Assembly (NCBI GenBank): GCA_934153805.1
Contig: CAKPFO010000021.1
Location: 1-25,178 of the forward strand
Source of the DNA: an uncultured Clostridia bacterium
GTDB taxonomy: Bacteria > Bacillota > Clostridia > TANB77 > CAG-508
Direction of reading: 5' to 3'
DNA length: 25,178 nt
Positions 8,174-15,659 of this stretch are shown piece by piece. Position numbers and translations under genes: made by a program. How positions within the stretch are numbered: the first letter of the stretch is position 1; every line of letters starts with the position of its first letter. Below the pieces are notes generated by a model. The model saw nothing but the letters and a program-made list of their open reading frames with translations. It searched no databases and was not told where the DNA came from.

Positions 8174-8202
8174 ATAATATACCTATTTTTAGCACTTGTC
8201 AA
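8174..8202 (-). promoter_or_regulatory. Sigma-A promoter of the hrcA operon
   Basis: Minus strand TTGACA (8197-8202), 17-base spacer, TATTAT (8174-8179). The -35 box lies inside the upstream CIRCE and the downstream CIRCE follows the -10 box, so repressor on either copy should block polymerase. Confidence 0.85.
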
Positions 8203-8215
8203 TAGAGATTGCTAA
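8189..8215. promoter_or_regulatory. CIRCE operator 2
   Basis: TTAGCACTT, 9-base spacer, GATTGCTAA: 8 of 9 matches in each arm. It overlaps the -35 box of the hrcA promoter. Confidence 0.88.
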
Positions 8216-8233
8216 TTTTTTTCTTATTTAACC

Positions 8234-8260
8234 AAAAATCTTATATTCGATAAGATTTTT
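8234..8260. terminator. Short perfect hairpin, possible backup terminator
   Basis: AAAAATCTTAT (8234-8244) and ATAAGATTTTT (8250-8260), perfect 11-bp arms, 5-base loop, T/A runs on both sides. It lies between the hydrolase terminator and the upstream CIRCE, and may insulate the heat-shock promoter from read-through. Confidence 0.5.
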
Positions 8261-8335
8261 CTATTTATAGAATAAATTATAATTAAAATTTTTTTAATAT
8301 AGCATTTTTTTGAGCTGTGATTTTAAGCTAGAACC

Positions 8336-8372
8336 ACAAAAAGCAAGAGAATACTATTCTCTTGCTTTTTGT
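8336..8372 (-). terminator. Terminator after the cell wall hydrolase gene
   Basis: Perfect 17-bp stem (8336-8352 with 8356-8372), 3-base loop, core AGCAAGAGAAT, ending in T5. It lies about 80 bases after the stop codon of the gene at 8454-9386. Confidence 0.88.
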
Positions 8373-8453
8373 GTATGCATTGTAGCTTTTTTGTACTTTC
8401 TACATATATTCTTTTGAATTAAAGAATACACGCTTCCTGTACATTCGTTCTGA

Positions 8454-9386
8454 TTAAATTTTAATTTTTAATGCAATTTGTAATTCTTTTTCTTGTCCTT
8501 TCTTTAATGACTTATTAGTTGCATTGTTTTTTCCCTTTACATTGCTGATTTCTTTAACTAACTCAATTTTCTCTTGATTTTCTACACTTATTTTTTCTTT
8601 GCTTGCAAGGTTTGTGGATATTTCTAATTTGCATATATCTAATTTAATCTCTTCATGCTCTTCAATATCTTCCCTTTCTCGCAAACATGAAACCACCTGT
8701 GGTTGATTTACTATATCTTCTTTTAATAGTGTTTCTACCATTTCATCTCTTTTTTGCTTAATTTGATTTATTACAACAATGTTTTCTTCTTTTACATCTT
8801 GTTGTTTAATTTCCTCCTGTGTTAATTTCACTGTTGTTTCCACAGATTCTTGAACTTTCTGTGGCAAATCCATTCCTGCAAAATAATGCCATTGAGATTT
8901 ATAATATAAACTACCATAACTCATTCCCCTAGAAAACCAATATACATTGCTTGGAGCTACTCTTGCTCCTTCCAGAACATTCTTAGCTATTGCATATTCT
9001 CTTTGTGTAGGGCCCCTATTCCAGGCTTTATCCCCTACTGAAGTAAACTGACCAGTTTGATAAATGACATCAATAATAGAATCTTTAAAATTTCCACTCT
9101 TGTCATTTACCCTATTAACAACTACATTTGCTACTAGATAAAGTTCTGTATCATCACAGCCACCTGCTTCTGCATACATAACTCTAGCCAAGCAATCCAA
9201 TTCTTCTTGAGTGTATTGCATTGGTTCTGCTGGCTCTAAAAACTCTATTGTAGTCGTTTCATATTGTGTTTCATTTTCATCATCTACTTGTACCTCTTCT
9301 GCATATGCTTTAGTATTGTACATACCCATTATAATAATGAAAATTACTAAACTAATCCATCTACTCCGGCTTCTTAGTGCATTCAT
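8454..9386 (-). CDS. Secreted SleB/CwlJ-type cell wall hydrolase
   Basis: 310 residues, ATG behind AGGAGG. The N-terminus has basic residues, a hydrophobic stretch (about 11-22) and an AYA-like cleavage site near 29, so it is exported. Residues about 60-172 match the Hydrolase_2 (SleB/CwlJ) fold: LARVMYAEAGG with the likely catalytic Glu73, then ANVVVNRV, QFTSVGDKAWNRGP, and YWFSRG with SQWHYFAG near the end. This family cleaves spore cortex or vegetative peptidoglycan. Unlike the compact family members, a 135-residue Glu/Lys-rich tail (about 173-310) with no recognised domain follows. Transcribed alone, with its own promoter and terminator, between recN and the heat-shock operon. I do not call it sleB: no peptidoglycan-binding domain is seen. 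Confidence 0.85.
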   Translation of the reverse strand: MNALRSRSRWISLVIFIIIMGMYNTKAYAEEVQVDDENETQYETTTIEFLEPAEPMQYTQEELDCLARVMYAEAGGCDDTELYLVANVVVNRVNDKSGNFKDSIIDVIYQTGQFTSVGDKAWNRGPTQREYAIAKNVLEGARVAPSNVYWFSRGMSYGSLYYKSQWHYFAGMDLPQKVQESVETTVKLTQEEIKQQDVKEENIVVINQIKQKRDEMVETLLKEDIVNQPQVVSCLREREDIEEHEEIKLDICKLEISTNLASKEKISVENQEKIELVKEISNVKGKNNATNKSLKKGQEKELQIALKIKI

Positions 9387-9402
9387 TGTGCCTCCTTTGG
9401 TG

Positions 9403-9428
9403 AAGCTTTTTAAAATTTTAAAAAGCTT
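9403..9428. repeat. 26-bp perfect palindrome in the hydrolase leader
   Basis: AAGCTTTTTAAAA (9403-9415) is followed directly by its reverse complement (9416-9428). It lies between the predicted transcription start (near 9443) and the AGGAGG site, so it may fold next to the ribosome binding site or bind a dimeric regulator. Confidence 0.75.
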
Positions 9429-9449
9429 AGTTTACAGATAACTCTAAAT

Positions 9450-9478
9450 ATTATATTACATTTTTCTATGGTTTGCAA
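9450..9478 (-). promoter_or_regulatory. Promoter of the cell wall hydrolase gene
   Basis: Minus strand TTGCAA (9473-9478), 17-base spacer, TATAAT (9450-9455). Confidence 0.7.
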
Positions 9479-9547
9479 GCCAATTTAACACGTTTTTACA
9501 AGTTTTTTACATTTTTTTACTTTTGTTATGTCTACTTTTTTTGTTTT

Positions 9548-11212
9548 CTAACTTGCTATCTTTTCTATTCCTTCTTTATCTTTCAATTTATTTGTTCTTA
9601 ACTCTTTTGCATGTTCTATAGCTGTTTTAGTTACTTCTCCACTTGCTATTCTAGCAATTTCTTCTATTACTTCGTTTTCTTCTAACTTTCTTACTTTAGT
9701 TCTAGTACTTCCTTCTTGTACCTCTTTATATATATAATAATTATAGTCGCCTCTTGCTGCAATACTTGCTAAGTGTGTAATTACTAAAATTTGATGTTTT
9801 CTTGCAATCTTTTCCATTTTTTGACTTACCACTTTAGCAGCTTTTCCACTTATTCCTGTATCTATTTCGTCAAATATCAATACTGGTATTTTGTCTACAT
9901 CAGCTAGAACTGATTTTATAGCTAGCATAATTCTTGACATTTCTCCTCCAGATGCAATTTTTATAAGTGGTTTTTCTTCATCTCCCACATTTGTAGTAAT
10001 TAAAAATTCAACATTATCTAAGCCATTTTTGTTAAAATCTGCATTTGCATCAAATTCAACTTTTGCATTAAATCTAGCATTTTTCATTTCTAAATCTTGT
10101 AATTCTACATTTATCTTGTCTGATAACTCTTTGGCTTTTTTAGTACGAATTTCGTTCATTTTCTGACTCAATTCAAACATTTTAACTTTTATGTCATTTA
10201 GCTCTTTTTTCAATTTATTATTTATTTCATCTACATTTTCTATCTCATAAATTTCATTTTCAATATCTTGCTTATATTTTAAAATTTCGCTAATGCTATT
10301 TCCATACTTTCTCTTCAATGAAAATATAATATCTAGTCGTTCTTCAATTTCATTTCTTTCTTCTTCATCAAAGCATACATCTTCCTTCATTATATTTATA
10401 TCCCTTGAAATTTCCTGTACATCATAATATACATTCTTTAACTCTGATAATTTCTCATTATATTTTTCATCTATATTATCTATTTTTTCTAATGCTCGTA
10501 TTGCTATATTTATCGCATCTATTGCTTGTTCACTTAAACTGTTATCTGCTAAAACTAAGTTTTCTGATATTTTTTCAGAATTTAATATCAATTTTCTTTG
10601 CTCTTCTAATTTTTCATCTTCACCTGCTTTTAAATTTGCATTCTCTATTTCATTTAATTGGTATCTTAATAAATCAAGCTTTCTTTGCTTTTCTTTATCA
10701 TCACCATAATTAGCATTTAACTCTTGAACTATGCCTATGTATCTACTATATAAATTCCTATAGTTTTCTTTTATTATAGATAGTTTTTCTCCTACGAAAC
10801 TATCTAAATAACCTATATGTGATGATTTATCTAATATTGTTTGATTATCATTTTGCCCATGAATATCTATTATATTCTTCATAAATTCTTTTAGTTCTGC
10901 AACTGTTACTAGTCTTCCATTTATTTTGCAAGAATTTCTTCCATTTGAGTATACCTCTCTTGAAACAATAATATTCCCATCTATTGCTTTTTCATTTTCT
11001 GGCATAAATATACATGCCTCTATATAAGAATGATCTTGGCCTTTTCCAATCATCTCTTTAGAGAATCTCCCTCCAGATATAATTGCAAGTGAATCTATTA
11101 TTAATGTTTTTCCAGCACCAGTTTCACCTGTAAGCACATTAAATCCTTGATTTAAATCTATACTTAAGTCATCTATTATTCCTATATTTTTTATATGAAT
11201 TGTCGTAATCAT
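9548..11212 (-). CDS. recN: DNA repair protein RecN
   Basis: 554 residues, normal length, ATG behind AGGAGG. RecN is an SMC-like ATPase acting in double-strand break repair. Walker A GETGAGKT is at 29-36; the middle is a long coiled-coil region rich in Glu/Lys/Asn. The ABC signature is ASGGEMSR, Walker B is VLIFDEIDTGISG, and the C-terminal switch is ILVITHLASIAARGDYNYYIYK. It has its own consensus promoter and no recognisable LexA box. Its position directly beyond rplQ, where many Firmicutes have the ECF transporter genes, reflects local rearrangement. Confidence 0.96.
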   Translation of the reverse strand: MITTIHIKNIGIIDDLSIDLNQGFNVLTGETGAGKTLIIDSLAIISGGRFSKEMIGKGQDHSYIEACIFMPENEKAIDGNIIVSREVYSNGRNSCKINGRLVTVAELKEFMKNIIDIHGQNDNQTILDKSSHIGYLDSFVGEKLSIIKENYRNLYSRYIGIVQELNANYGDDKEKQRKLDLLRYQLNEIENANLKAGEDEKLEEQRKLILNSEKISENLVLADNSLSEQAIDAINIAIRALEKIDNIDEKYNEKLSELKNVYYDVQEISRDINIMKEDVCFDEEERNEIEERLDIIFSLKRKYGNSISEILKYKQDIENEIYEIENVDEINNKLKKELNDIKVKMFELSQKMNEIRTKKAKELSDKINVELQDLEMKNARFNAKVEFDANADFNKNGLDNVEFLITTNVGDEEKPLIKIASGGEMSRIMLAIKSVLADVDKIPVLIFDEIDTGISGKAAKVVSQKMEKIARKHQILVITHLASIAARGDYNYYIYKEVQEGSTRTKVRKLEENEVIEEIARIASGEVTKTAIEHAKELRTNKLKDKEGIEKIAS

Positions 11213-11249
11213 TGCAATACCTCCTACGAATTATTGTTTGCATAATAGT

Positions 11250-11278
11250 ATTATATATTACGAATTTGTGTTTGTCAA
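11250..11278 (-). promoter_or_regulatory. Consensus sigma-A promoter of recN
   Basis: Minus strand TTGACA (11273-11278), exactly 17 bases, TATAAT (11250-11255): a perfect match in both boxes. Confidence 0.85.
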
Positions 11279-11308
11279 TATAATTTTAAAATATTCTTTT
11301 ATATAGTT

Positions 11309-11468
11309 GTTACTAGATAATTTTTTTTAACAAAATATGCTTTGAAATTTGCTTATATCAACAAATATAAAATAAAAATATTCATATAAATATTACATAT
11401 TTTTGTAAATAAATATGGCTTGAGAGCATTTGTTCTTCGTTAAAAAGTATAAACCATTATCTAGTAAC
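11309..11468. repeat. 160-bp segment bounded by a 13-bp inverted repeat, possible MITE remnant
   Basis: GTTACTAGATAAT (11309-11321) and ATTATCTAGTAAC (11456-11468) are exact reverse complements. Similarity continues weakly inward (TTTAAC near the left arm; GTTAAA on the right). No target duplication is clear. Confidence 0.4.
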
Positions 11469-11539
11469 ATATAGTTTAAAATGCTTCATTAGTACTTTAT
11501 AATTATTTCATTTTTGAGTTATTATCCTACATTATATTT

Positions 11540-11570
11540 AGGACAAAAGTGCCCCGTCCCCAAATGTCCT
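11540..11570. repeat. GC-rich REP-like palindrome
   Basis: AGGACA (11540-11545) and TGTCCT (11565-11570) enclose a GTGCCCCGTCCCC core, which stands out against the A/T-rich surroundings. The pattern resembles the GGGGACGGGGCAC-type short repeats of other clostridial genomes. Confidence 0.55.
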
Positions 11571-11577
11571 TTTTGAG

Positions 11578-11617
11578 GCAAAATAAAAAGCCATATTCAT
11601 ATGACTTTCTATTTTGC
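11578..11617 (-). terminator. Terminator of the alpha ribosomal operon
   Basis: 19-bp stem (11578-11596 with 11599-11617), fully paired on the minus-strand RNA through two G·U pairs, 2-base loop. It follows the rplQ stop codon and ends in a T-rich tract. Confidence 0.8.
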
Positions 11618-11629
11618 TATATATATTAA

Positions 11630-12154
11630 TTAAATTAATTCTAATATAACTGTTTCTGCTGCGTCTCCTCTACGTTGTCCCTTTTTGATAATTCTTGTAT
11701 ATCCACCAACTCTGCCTTCATATTTAGTTGCTATTTCTCCAAATAATTTAGCTAGTAAATCAATGTTATTTCCATTTTCGTCTTTAACTTTGTTTATCAT
11801 TTTCATCATTTTTCTTCTAGCATTTAATCTTGATGGCATATCTTTTTGTCTCTTTTCTGTAGTTTCTTCTTTAACTACTTTTAAATATTCTTTACCGTTC
11901 TTGCTTTTTACAAGCTCTGTTGCTTTATTTCCTTTGCTATCTAATTTAGCTTTTACAACTTTAACATCTACCATTTCAAAGTTGTCTTTTTCTTTTATTG
12001 CTAAGGAAATAATGCTGTCAGCCATAGCTTTTACTTCTTTTGCTCTAGCTTCTGTAGTTTCAATTTTACCATGTAAAATTAAATCTGTTAATTGGCTTTT
12101 AAGCATAGCTAAACGAATATCAGTTGTTTTACCTAATTTTCTATTTGTTGCCAC
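11630..12154 (-). CDS. rplQ: 50S ribosomal protein L17
   Basis: 174 residues; starts at a GTG (12152-12154) behind GGAGG. The N-terminus RKLGKTTDIRLAMLKSQLTDL and the C-terminus YEGRVGGYTRIIKKGQRRGD are clear L17. It is about 50 residues longer than the ~120-residue form because of a charged insertion at about 60-110, between the LAIKEKDN and PSRLNARRKM segments. Such long forms are, to my knowledge, found in other clostridia. Last gene of the alpha operon, 53 bases after rpoA. Confidence 0.96.
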   Translation of the reverse strand: MATNRKLGKTTDIRLAMLKSQLTDLILHGKIETTEARAKEVKAMADSIISLAIKEKDNFEMVDVKVVKAKLDSKGNKATELVKSKNGKEYLKVVKEETTEKRQKDMPSRLNARRKMMKMINKVKDENGNNIDLLAKLFGEIATKYEGRVGGYTRIIKKGQRRGDAAETVILELI

Positions 12155-12207
12155 TTACTTTTCCTCCTTACTCAATTATATCGGGCTATTCTTTTTTCCC
12201 TTTTGCT

Positions 12208-13155
12208 TTATTCTTCTTCTTTAGCAAAGTCTAATCCTAATGAATGTAATTTATATGTTACTTCATCTAATGATTTCTTTCCTAAATTTCTAACTTTCAT
12301 CATTTCTGATTCTGTCATTTTTGCGATATCTTCAACAGTTGCAATATTTGCTCTTTTTAAGCAATTGAATGATCTTACAGATAATTCTAGATCTTCTATT
12401 GACATTTCTAGAACTTTTTCTTTCTTGTTCTCTTCTTTTTCAATCATTACTTGTGTATTTTTAGCTGTTTCTGATAAGTCTATGAATAATTCCAAATGTC
12501 CAGTCATAACTTTTGCTGCTAAACTTAATGCTTCATATGGAGCTAAACTTCCATCTGTCCATAATTCAATTGTTAATTTATCATAGTCGATATTTTGTCC
12601 AACTCTAGTGTTTTCTACAGCATAGTTTACCTTTTTAACTGGTGTATATATAGAGTCAATTGGTAATACACCTAAAGGTTGATTTTCTTTTTTATTTTTC
12701 TCTGCTGAATTGTAACCTCTACCCATATTAACTGTCATTTCCATTTGAAGATGTGCACCTTCTGATAAAGTTGCTATATGTAAATCTGGATTTAATACTT
12801 CTACTGAGCTATCAGTAATAATATCTCCTGCTTTTACTTCACCTTCGCCTTTTACATCGATACGAATTGTTTTTTCTTCATTTTCATGAAGTTTTAGTCT
12901 TACCATTTTTAGGTTTACTATTATTTCTGGTACATCTTCTACAACATTTGGAATAGTAGAGAATTCATGTACTACACCTTCAATTTTTACACTTGTAATA
13001 GCAGCTCCTGGTAAAGAAGAAAGTAATATTCTTCTTAAAGAGTTTCCTATTGTTACTCCATAACCACGTTCTAATGGTTCACAAACAAATTTTGCGTAAT
13101 TTGTTTCATTATCTATTTCTAAGCATTTAATATTTGGCCTTTCAAATTCTATCAT
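12208..13155 (-). CDS. rpoA: RNA polymerase alpha subunit
   Basis: 315 residues, standard length, ATG behind AGGAGG. Alpha dimerises to nucleate RNA polymerase assembly. The N-terminal domain carries FVCEPLERGYGVTIGNSLRR and LLSSLPGAAITSVKIEGV. A linker leads to the C-terminal domain (about 250-315) with LELSVRSFNCLKRANI and MMKVRNLGKKSLDEV, which contacts UP elements and activators. It lies between rpsD and rplQ as in other Firmicutes. Confidence 0.98.
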   Translation of the reverse strand: MIEFERPNIKCLEIDNETNYAKFVCEPLERGYGVTIGNSLRRILLSSLPGAAITSVKIEGVVHEFSTIPNVVEDVPEIIVNLKMVRLKLHENEEKTIRIDVKGEGEVKAGDIITDSSVEVLNPDLHIATLSEGAHLQMEMTVNMGRGYNSAEKNKKENQPLGVLPIDSIYTPVKKVNYAVENTRVGQNIDYDKLTIELWTDGSLAPYEALSLAAKVMTGHLELFIDLSETAKNTQVMIEKEENKKEKVLEMSIEDLELSVRSFNCLKRANIATVEDIAKMTESEMMKVRNLGKKSLDEVTYKLHSLGLDFAKEEE

Positions 13156-13304
13156 TTTTACCTCCTATTTTAGAAGTTCTAAGTGCGAGGTTACTATATA
13201 AGCCTTTTATTTAAACTTTCCCTAGTACTTTACTTCTTAAAACACAATATATAACTTTTAAAAGATTTAAAATATTTATAAAAAAATATTTTATTACTTT
13301 TCTA

Positions 13305-13931
13305 TTATTTAGAGTAAAGCTCTACTATTAAATGTTCTTCTACTGGTAGGTCAACATCTTCTCTAGATGCTAATCTTACTACTTTACCACTTAATTTTTC
13401 TACATCTTTTTCTAACCATTCTGGAACAGGTCTTGCAGCATTTTCTTCTACATTTAGTTTTATTGCTCCATTATCTTTTCTGTTTTCTCTAACAGAAATT
13501 ACATCTCCGGCTTTTACTAAGTAAGATGGAATATCAACTTTTTGTCCATTTACTTCAAAAGTTCCGTGTGTTACTAACATTCTAGCTTGAGCTCTTGAGC
13601 TTCCATATCCTAATCTATATACTATATTATCTAATCTGCTTTCTAGGATTTGTAGTAAAACTTCACCTGTTTTACCTTTTGTTTTAGAAGCCATATCAAA
13701 ATATCTTCTAAATTGCTTTTCGCTTACTCCATAGAATGCTTTTGTTTTTTGTTTTTCTCTTAATTGAGTACCATATTCAGAAAGTTTCTTCTTTTTTTGT
13801 CCATTTTGTCCAGGAGCATAATTTCTTCTTGAAATACTGCATTTATCTGTATAACATCTTGAACCTTTTAAGAATAACTTTTGTCCTTCTCTACGGCAAA
13901 TACGGCATTGTTCATCTTTATATCTTGCCAT
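13305..13931 (-). CDS. rpsD: 30S ribosomal protein S4
   Basis: 208 residues from the ATG at 13931; an in-frame TTG three codons upstream is less likely because MARYKDEQC is the normal start. S4 is a primary 16S rRNA binder and starts 30S assembly. Cys9, Cys12, Cys26 and Cys31 form the zinc-binding N-terminus of the C+ type. The S4 RNA-binding domain (GYGSSRAQARMLVTHGTFEVNG region) is intact. Its place inside the alpha operon is ancestral; in Bacillus subtilis rpsD stands alone. Confidence 0.97.
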   Translation of the reverse strand: MARYKDEQCRICRREGQKLFLKGSRCYTDKCSISRRNYAPGQNGQKKKKLSEYGTQLREKQKTKAFYGVSEKQFRRYFDMASKTKGKTGEVLLQILESRLDNIVYRLGYGSSRAQARMLVTHGTFEVNGQKVDIPSYLVKAGDVISVRENRKDNGAIKLNVEENAARPVPEWLEKDVEKLSGKVVRLASREDVDLPVEEHLIVELYSK

Positions 13932-13994
13932 TTTTTGCAATTCTCCTTTCCAATTATTATCGAGACATTTTTATTTAATGCTCTATTATATATT

Positions 13995-14393
13995 CTATAC
14001 TCTTCTTCTTTTTGGTGGTCTACAACCATTGTGTGGGATTGGTGTAACATCTTTGATGCTACTAATTTCTAATCCTGCAGCTTGTAATGATCTTATTGCT
14101 GCTTCACGTCCTGAACCTGGTCCTTTAACAAATACTTCTACTGTTTTTAAACCATGTTCCATTGCTGCTTTAGCAGCTGTTTCTGCAGCTTCTCCTGCTG
14201 CAAAAGGTGTGCTTTTTCTTGAACCTTTAAATCCTAGTTCACCAGCACTTGCCCAAGAAATTGCATTTCCTTGAACGTCTGTTATTGTAACGATTGTATT
14301 ATTAAAACTAGAATGAATATGTGCCATACCTTTTTCGATATTTTTTCTGTCTCTTCTTCTAGTTGTTGTTCTTTTTGCTACAGCTTTTGCCAT
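13995..14393 (-). CDS. rpsK: 30S ribosomal protein S11
   Basis: 132 residues, ATG behind AGGAGG. S11 sits in the 30S platform near the mRNA exit. Contains AHIHSSFNNTIVTITDVQGN, WASAGELGFKGSRKSTPFAA and the C-terminal IKDVTPIPHNGCRPPKRRRV, all family hallmarks. 63 bases before the rpsD start in the rpsM-rpsK-rpsD-rpoA-rplQ order. Confidence 0.98.
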   Translation of the reverse strand: MAKAVAKRTTTRRRDRKNIEKGMAHIHSSFNNTIVTITDVQGNAISWASAGELGFKGSRKSTPFAAGEAAETAAKAAMEHGLKTVEVFVKGPGSGREAAIRSLQAAGLEISSIKDVTPIPHNGCRPPKRRRV

Positions 14394-14558
14394 TTAAGGT
14401 TACCTCCTATTTTTTTATTTTGAAGCTATTTATTGAACATTAGAAATTGAAATCTTATCAATTTACTTTTATACATTCACTTTTAACTTCTTTACTATTT
14501 TTGTTTGTTGGTTATTCTATTTTTTAAGATTTTACAATCTCTATTTTCCAACTTTTAT

Positions 14559-14927
14559 TTATTTTTTCTTGCTTTTGCTTACTAGTTTTCTAGGGCCTTT
14601 TCTTGTACGAGCGTTAGTTTTTGTTCTTTGTCCTCTTACTGGTAAATTCTTTCTATGTCTTAATCCTCTATAGCAACCTATTTCCATAAGTCTTTTAATG
14701 TTTAGAGCTACTTCTCTTCTTAAGTCACCTTCTACAACATATCCTTCCATAGCTTTTCTTATTGCTTGTTCTTGATCTGCTGTTAAGTCTTTTACTCTAG
14801 TGTCTGGATTTACTCCAGCTTCTTTTAATATTTTTTGAGAACTAGTTAATCCTATACCATATATGTAAGTAAGTCCTATTTCTACTCTTTTTTCTCTAGG
14901 TAAATCTACTCCTGCTATACGAGCCAT
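14559..14927 (-). CDS. rpsM: 30S ribosomal protein S13
   Basis: 122 residues from the ATG at 14927, directly behind GGAGGTG; a reading extended by 14 residues to 14969 is rejected because MARIAGVDLPREKRVEIGL is the conserved start. S13 contacts the P-site tRNA and the inter-subunit bridges. It ends with the conserved GLRHRKNLPVRGQRTKTNAR and a basic tail. The leader between rpmJ and rpsM is 178 bases and contains two hairpins. Confidence 0.97.
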   Translation of the reverse strand: MARIAGVDLPREKRVEIGLTYIYGIGLTSSQKILKEAGVNPDTRVKDLTADQEQAIRKAMEGYVVEGDLRREVALNIKRLMEIGCYRGLRHRKNLPVRGQRTKTNARTRKGPRKLVSKSKKK

Positions 14928-14970
14928 ATCTTTTAGCACCTCCATAAAATTTATAATAGTTTGTCTCATT

Positions 14971-15085
14971 TATATTTAAAGGTGAAATGCATTGGAAAGG
15001 TCCAATCTTTAAATATATTTAGACATGTATATAAACACAAATCTGGTATATAAGTTTTAGCTTACAGCCGCACCTGACTTGTGTT
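14971..15085 (-). promoter_or_regulatory. Two-hairpin leader upstream of rpsM
   Basis: Hairpin 1: 15034-15047 with 15072-15085, 14-base arms, 12 Watson-Crick pairs plus a G·U on the minus-strand RNA. Hairpin 2: outer arms TATATTTAAAG (14971-14981) and CTTTAAATATA (15007-15017), inner ATTGGA/TCCAAT (14991-14996, 15001-15006), with a one-sided 9-base bulge. It lies just after rpmJ and 44 bases before the rpsM ATG. In Escherichia coli S4 represses translation at the rpsM leader, so autoregulation is a reasonable guess. Confidence 0.5.
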
Positions 15086-15105
15086 GATAACTAAATTAGA
15101 TTAAA

Positions 15106-15219
15106 TTAACCTTGTCTTTGTTTGTGTTTTGGGTTTTCGCATATTACCCTTATAACACCTTTTCTTTTGATAACTTTACATTTATCACATATTTTCTTTA
15201 CTGATGGTCTTACTTTCAT
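15106..15219 (-). CDS. rpmJ: 50S ribosomal protein L36
   Basis: 37 residues, reading MKVRPSVKKICDKCKVIKRK and ending CENPKHKQRQG. ATG at 15219 behind AGGAGGTG. Cys11, Cys14, Cys27 and His32 form the zinc ribbon of the C+ type. Full family length. It lies between infA and rpsM, its usual place. Confidence 0.97.
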   Translation of the reverse strand: MKVRPSVKKICDKCKVIKRKGVIRVICENPKHKQRQG

Positions 15220-15294
15220 TCTTACCACACCTCCTGTTTAGATGTCTTTTATTATATTTTATTTAATTAATTGGGTTACATATTTAAAAGTAAT

Positions 15295-15513
15295 TTATTT
15301 TGCTCTCCATGTTATACGTCCACGAGTTAAATCGTAAGGTGAAAGCTCTACTTTTACTTTGTCTCCTGGTAATATTTTAATGTAATTCATTCTTAATTTA
15401 CCAGATATATGTGCTAATATTTGATGTCCATTTTCAAGTTCAACTTTGAAATTTGTATTTGGAAGTGTTTCTACAACAGTTCCTTCTATTTCTATAACAT
15501 CCTCTTTTGCCAT
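15295..15513 (-). CDS. infA: Translation initiation factor IF-1
   Basis: 72 residues, the exact family length, ATG behind AGGAGG. IF-1 binds the 30S A site during initiation. A single S1-like OB fold: VIEIEGTVVETLPNTNFKVE, AHISGKLRMNYIKILPGDKV and VELSPYDLTRGRITWR. It lies between map and rpmJ, with an inverted repeat just upstream of its ribosome binding site. Confidence 0.98.
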   Translation of the reverse strand: MAKEDVIEIEGTVVETLPNTNFKVELENGHQILAHISGKLRMNYIKILPGDKVKVELSPYDLTRGRITWRAK

Positions 15514-15529
15514 TTTTTCCTCCTAATTT

Positions 15530-15583
15530 GAGGTTGGAATTTTAGATGTTGGATTCTTTATACCCTATAATTTTTCCAACTTC
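15530..15583. repeat. Intercistronic inverted repeat upstream of infA
   Basis: GAGGTTGGAA (15530-15539) and TTCCAACTTC (15574-15583) pair with a single G·U. Extra GTTGGA copies surround it. It is placed directly before the infA AGGAGG site, like the repeat upstream of dnaJ. Confidence 0.55.
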
Positions 15584-15659
15584 CAACTTTTATTTTATAG
15601 CTTAATATTTAATCTTTATGCCTATTAATACATAATAGCTTATATAGTATATAACATTT

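Larger units (their letters stand above)
11213..11629. other. 417-base intergenic region between recN and rplQ
   Basis: No gene is seen. From left to right it holds the recN promoter (11250-11278), an A/T-rich stretch bounded by a perfect 13-bp inverted repeat (11309-11321 and 11456-11468), a GC-rich palindrome (11540-11570) and the rplQ terminator (11578-11617). Confidence 0.7.

Noticed and set aside
8125..8202. Longer HrcA start giving 26 extra residues
   Set aside because: The start would be the TTG of the -35 box and the extra residues would be encoded by the promoter and a CIRCE; the ATG at 8124 has a proper ribosome binding site.
11213..11290. LexA/SOS box at the recN promoter
   Set aside because: No GAAC-N4-GTTC-like sequence was found near the consensus promoter, though recN is SOS-controlled in many bacteria.
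13932..13940. TTG start for S4 three codons upstream
   Set aside because: Spacing to the GGAG would be very short and MARYKDEQC is the conserved beginning of S4.
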